DNA from: Candidatus Roizmanbacteria bacterium CG_4_9_14_0_2_um_filter_39_13
GTDB lineage: Bacteria; Patescibacteriota; Microgenomatia; UBA1406; GWC2-37-13
Direction of reading: 5' to 3'
Length of the DNA stretch: 13,531 nucleotides
Assembly: GCA_002788865.1 (NCBI GenBank)
Contig: PFSC01000170.1
Location: 1-13,531 of the forward strand
Within the stretch, counting starts at the first letter, position 1. Each line of letters begins with the position of its first letter. Below, piece after piece: positions 13,285 through 13,531 of this stretch. The notes under the pieces are model-generated. The model had not been told where the DNA came from. It did no database searches and saw nothing but the letters and a program-made list of their open reading frames with translations. Position numbers and translations under genes: made by a program.

Positions 13285-13531
13285 CACAACATCTAAAAGA
13301 AACTGCCCATGAAATAAGACATTTCGGTAACTTTGGGGCACACCCCCAAAACGATATTTTAGGAGACACTACAAGTGAAGATGCAGAAATAATTAAACAA
13401 CTAACATTTTCACTTATCAGTGCAATTTATATTATTCCATTTAAGACGGAAGCAATGAACAACCCTGTGCCAAGAGCACAGGGTATCAAAGACTACAACA
13501 GTCGTAACTGCATATCTTCTGGCTTCTTTCC
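13242..13531 (+). CDS. DUF4145 protein, -1 frame continuation, 3' partial
   Basis: The -1 frame is open without a stop from 13242 to the window edge. It encodes the second half of the domain: PWEQIDELFNKGYIT, then HEIRHFGNFGAHP, the conserved R-x2-GN-x-GAH signature of DUF4145/HEPN proteins, and a closing helix (TFSLISAIYIIPFKTEAMNN). Family members usually end about here. The remaining 24 or so codons run through a perfect hairpin and do not look like the family. They may be foreign sequence fused by an insertion. No start codon with a ribosome site precedes this half, so independent translation is unlikely. Confidence 0.65.
13462..13484. repeat. Perfect 9-pair hairpin near the window edge
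   Basis: ACCCTGTGC (13462-13470) and GCACAGGGT (13476-13484) with loop CAAGA. There is no T-tract, so it is not a standard terminator. It lies where the DUF4145 family sequence ends. A mobile-element end is one reading; IS200/IS605 elements have subterminal hairpins. Confidence 0.6.

Overview
The window looks like part of a Patescibacteria (CPR) genome, or a close relative. The reasons are the gene families present (TrmB-like regulator, DUF2207 membrane protein, small phage-type metallopeptidase, AAA_14/DUF4143 ATPase), many short nested palindromic repeats between genes, and start sites that lack Shine-Dalgarno sequences. TGA is used as a stop in overlapping ATGA gene pairs and the only intact Trp tRNA has a CCA anticodon, so the standard bacterial code fits.

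Region 1 (1-2873) is an AT-rich operon, probably acquired by transfer: the tail of an XRE-type helix-turn-helix regulator, an amino-type (probably N4-cytosine) DNA methyltransferase, a TdeIII/MjaII-like type II restriction endonuclease, and a fourth tightly spaced gene with an R-x4-H motif of the HEPN type. Region 2 (2877-3060) is a 156-base composite palindrome.

Region 3 (3061-10832) is housekeeping-like: a TrmB-type regulator, a convergent D-2-hydroxyacid dehydrogenase, a divergent NCKX-like cation exchanger, a convergent AAA+/PD-(D/E)XK ATPase, a repeat-rich gap with a doubtful small ORF, a small metallopeptidase, a DUF2207 membrane protein and a CDP-alcohol phosphatidyltransferase-like protein. 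Region 4 (10916-11272) is a tRNA cluster: tRNA-Arg(GCG), a tRNA-Trp-like gene broken by two hairpin insertions, an intact tRNA-Trp(CCA), and a 3' tRNA fragment carrying the same kind of hairpin.

Region 5 (11313-13531) holds a ribbon-helix-helix/RelE-type toxin-antitoxin pair with a terminator, then a membrane-anchored protein with an R-x4-H motif and a DUF4145 protein. The DUF4145 frame is interrupted at a canonical A_AAA_AAC slippery heptamer and continues in the -1 frame to the window end, where a perfect hairpin may mark an inserted element.

Two themes stand out. First, nine genes have a -10-like hexamer only 5-8 bases before the ATG, which predicts leaderless mRNAs. Second, 15-base mini-hairpins, single or as tandem pairs, sit inside the loops of larger palindromes, at a gene's 3' end and in the D-loop of a tRNA. 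This suggests a small mobile palindrome family that targets hairpin loops.
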